Source of the DNA: Archegozetes longisetosus
Lineage: Eukaryota; Arthropoda; Arachnida; Sarcoptiformes; Trhypochthoniidae
Length of the DNA stretch: 64,000 bases
NCBI GenBank assembly: GCA_018873245.2
Contig: JAEMBT020000006.1
Coordinates: forward strand, 8,763,855 to 8,827,854
Reading direction: 5' to 3'
Within the stretch, counting starts at the first letter, position 1, and each line of letters opens with the position of its first letter. The position numbers and the translations under genes were made by a program. A model generated the notes under the pieces. That model did not search any database and had not been told where the DNA came from. It saw only the letters and a program-made list of their open reading frames with translations. Positions 62,067 through 64,000 of this stretch are shown here, one piece after another.

Positions 62067-64000
62067 ATGAGTACGTCCACGATATCAGCTGATTATACAC
62101 TAACTAATGAAGAGTTGAGTGACAATTACTCGTTGCATAGAATTAATGAAGATAATGTCAATCAAATGACTAGCGATAATAAAAGTATAACTGATGAAAC
62201 GCTCAAATCAAACATTTTAAGAAGATCTAACTTTTGGAAATTCAGGTAAATTATCACTATGAATGAGTTTAGAATCATTTTCAAAGTTGATTTTTGTGTG
62301 TAAACTACGTGTAAAAATGATTGAACATAATAATGAATAAGACAAACGAGCATAATGTTGCGTTCAATTGTATCTGATAGTACTGTACGTGACAGCGGCA
62401 GTAATATGAGCATGTAATATCATTGTAATATCAGATTGTAAACATTACTATCAATTCAATATAATTTTCATTCTCCAAATCAAACGCCAACAATTAGGAC
62501 TAAATCTTTCCTAAACTGCCTGCATACATTTTGATTTTTCGTTTGATTATTGTTATGTCGATCTAAGTGCAACTATTGTCCATTAGTTGATCCGATTTGG
62601 CAACTTTTAGCTACGGTTGATCGCATTCATTGTAAGCTTATTGATTATTACATTCTATGAATCTATGAACAAACAAAAAGTTAAGTCTTTAAATAACGAT
62701 TGACCCAAAGTAAGCCTGAGGTTAATTTGCTTTAAAGTGTTGAGCTGATTTGCTTAAAGTTTGAATTAATTAGCTTACTACAATCATGACTATTGATAGA
62801 GCTTTTGTAATATAATAATAAGTAAAGCAAACTATATTAGCAGAGGCTGGCTTCTATTCACCAAACCAGTTCTTTAATTGTTTCTCCACTAATCAAATTG
62901 AAAGCGCTATTATTTTAGTTTCAAAAAGGTTTCTATTGTTTCTCAGTCCTGGCCATATGCTGATAAACACCAAACAAAGTAAATCCATAATGAGATACAC
63001 GAACCTGACGTCAAGTAAATATCAATTATTAATTAAGAAAAAGTTTTAGTATGTTTAAAGCATTGAAAGTCTATAATACACGAAAATGATATAATTCATT
63101 GTAATTGGACTCATAACAAATAGGTCGCAGCTGTAAAGTTGCAATTATGCAACTTTCATAGTTTGACTCGATTAAGAAAGTGATTTTAAAACACAAATAC
63201 TAATCTTCAAATCCATCCTCTTTTACAACACTCACAACTATTTGCAAATTTACTTACTATATTGAGCATTTTATTGAAATATTTCACAAGTGATTCAAGT
63301 AAATAATTAGAAAAACCAATATTTGGAGTTATGCGCCAACGAGTGACTAAAATGCTTTGCTTTTACAAAATTGAATAGTTCATATAAATTATTTGGAGGA
63401 GATTTAGAAAATTTTTTCATTTGTTGGTCAAACAAGTTTAGACACTACTGGTGTATAAGTGTTTACATGCTCGAGCATTTGTTCCATAATACGCTTTTTG
63501 AGAAAAATGTCATTTTCCTATTATATGCTTTTCTATCTAATAATAGAATTGAGCCAAGAGTACAACCCTATCAAAAGATTATAAAACACTTTTTTAAGAA
63601 TTGAGGGATCAATGACTTCGCAGAAGCTAAAGAGAGTTCATTGATTATTGATTTTCAGAAATCGTTTCTAACGTAACTTTCGAACAAATTAATCTTTAGC
63701 TATAGAGCGCATCCGGACTTAACCTAACCTATGAATTTTTCAATTTTAGTTAGTTATTAGAGCAATCAATTTATAGAACAATTTTTATGTTTTATTTATA
63801 TTTAGTGGCCAGATATCTATATTATTTGATTGATTGCCACATGAACCATATTTTGCTAGCTTTGATTCTCTGAGGTTGAACCTGAATTTATTAGATAGTT
63901 ATTAGATTGCTGGTAGGACTCACTACGATTTCTCACAAAACATTTTCAGTAAGTTATTCAGGTTCGAAAATCGTGATCCACGTCCAGCTCTCACAACGAT
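62067..64000 (+). CDS. Unrecognised protein, N-terminal part (runs off window)
   Basis: The first coding exon at 62067-62245 starts at an ATG and reads a hydrophilic, Ser/Asn/Asp-rich leader (MSTSTISADYTLTNEELSD ... LRRSNFWKF) ending in a consensus donor (TTCAG|GTAAAT). The next exon begins at 63950 or 63962. Two acceptors 12 bases apart both complete the split Arg/Ser codon in frame and give FENRDPRPALTT up to the window edge. A polar N-terminus followed by RFENRDPRP would fit the cytosolic start of a membrane protein, but this is a guess and I recognise no family. The intron between (62246 to about 63949) is otherwise featureless except for CCTAACCTA at about 63722. Confidence 0.6.

Noticed and set aside
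63961-63975. GGTTCGAAAATC, resembling a tRNA B box
   Set aside because: No A box or cloverleaf can be formed around it, and it reads as coding sequence (FENRD) at a splice acceptor.
1-64000. CRISPR arrays, bacterial insertion sequences, viral genes
   Set aside because: Repeat arrays here are degenerate tandem satellites without spacers, and all confident genes are spliced animal genes; no transposase or viral protein was recognised.

Overview
This window is eukaryotic nuclear DNA. It is strongly AT-rich and gene-poor. Coding sequence is cut into many short exons by GT-AG introns, several of them only 50 to 80 bases long. The gene content (a lachesin/DIP-type immunoglobulin protein and a paralog, a Kekkon-like LRR-Ig receptor with a C-terminal PDZ ligand, ubiquilin and an arrestin-domain protein) and short TTAGG-type (CCTAA) tracts point to an arthropod. 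The very low GC and compact introns would fit a mite or other chelicerate, but that narrower placement is inference. I see no bacterial operons, CRISPR arrays, rRNA or tRNA genes.

Layout. Positions 1-13645 hold no gene I can name. They contain a telomere-like tract at the left edge, several short tandem repeats, a foldback mobile element and a candidate minus-strand core promoter near 10.8 kb. From 13646 to 17804 on the minus strand lies part of a lachesin/DIP-like gene: Ig1, Ig2 and the linker toward Ig3. Its first exon and its 3' exons were not found. From 28325 (tentative signal-peptide exon) or 43265 (firm) to 46240 on the plus strand is an essentially complete paralog with three Ig domains and a likely GPI-anchor tail. 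The two are divergently oriented, and exons with shared positions and phases show they are an ancient duplicate pair.

The right-hand 16 kb is denser and all on the plus strand. It holds ubiquilin (48176-50996, 8 exons, about 537 aa), the Kekkon-like receptor (53283-57386, 11 exons, about 618 aa), an arrestin-domain-containing protein (58677-60437, 8 exons, about 350 aa), and the first coding exon or exons of an unrecognised gene from 62067 that runs off the right edge.

Functionally, the Ig and LRR-Ig proteins are cell-surface recognition molecules of the sort used in neurons and epithelia. Ubiquilin and the arrestin-domain protein act in ubiquitin-dependent protein quality control and receptor trafficking. 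They are neighbours, not an operon.

All gene models come from hand translation and splice-site reading. Internal consistency is good: phases match at every junction of the four full models. The most useful extra observations are a palindromic TA-flanked MITE family with three copies, a second foldback family, and several short coding-like islands flanked by good splice signals (for example minus strand 34634-34716 and 32417-32509) that may be exons of genes not otherwise visible.
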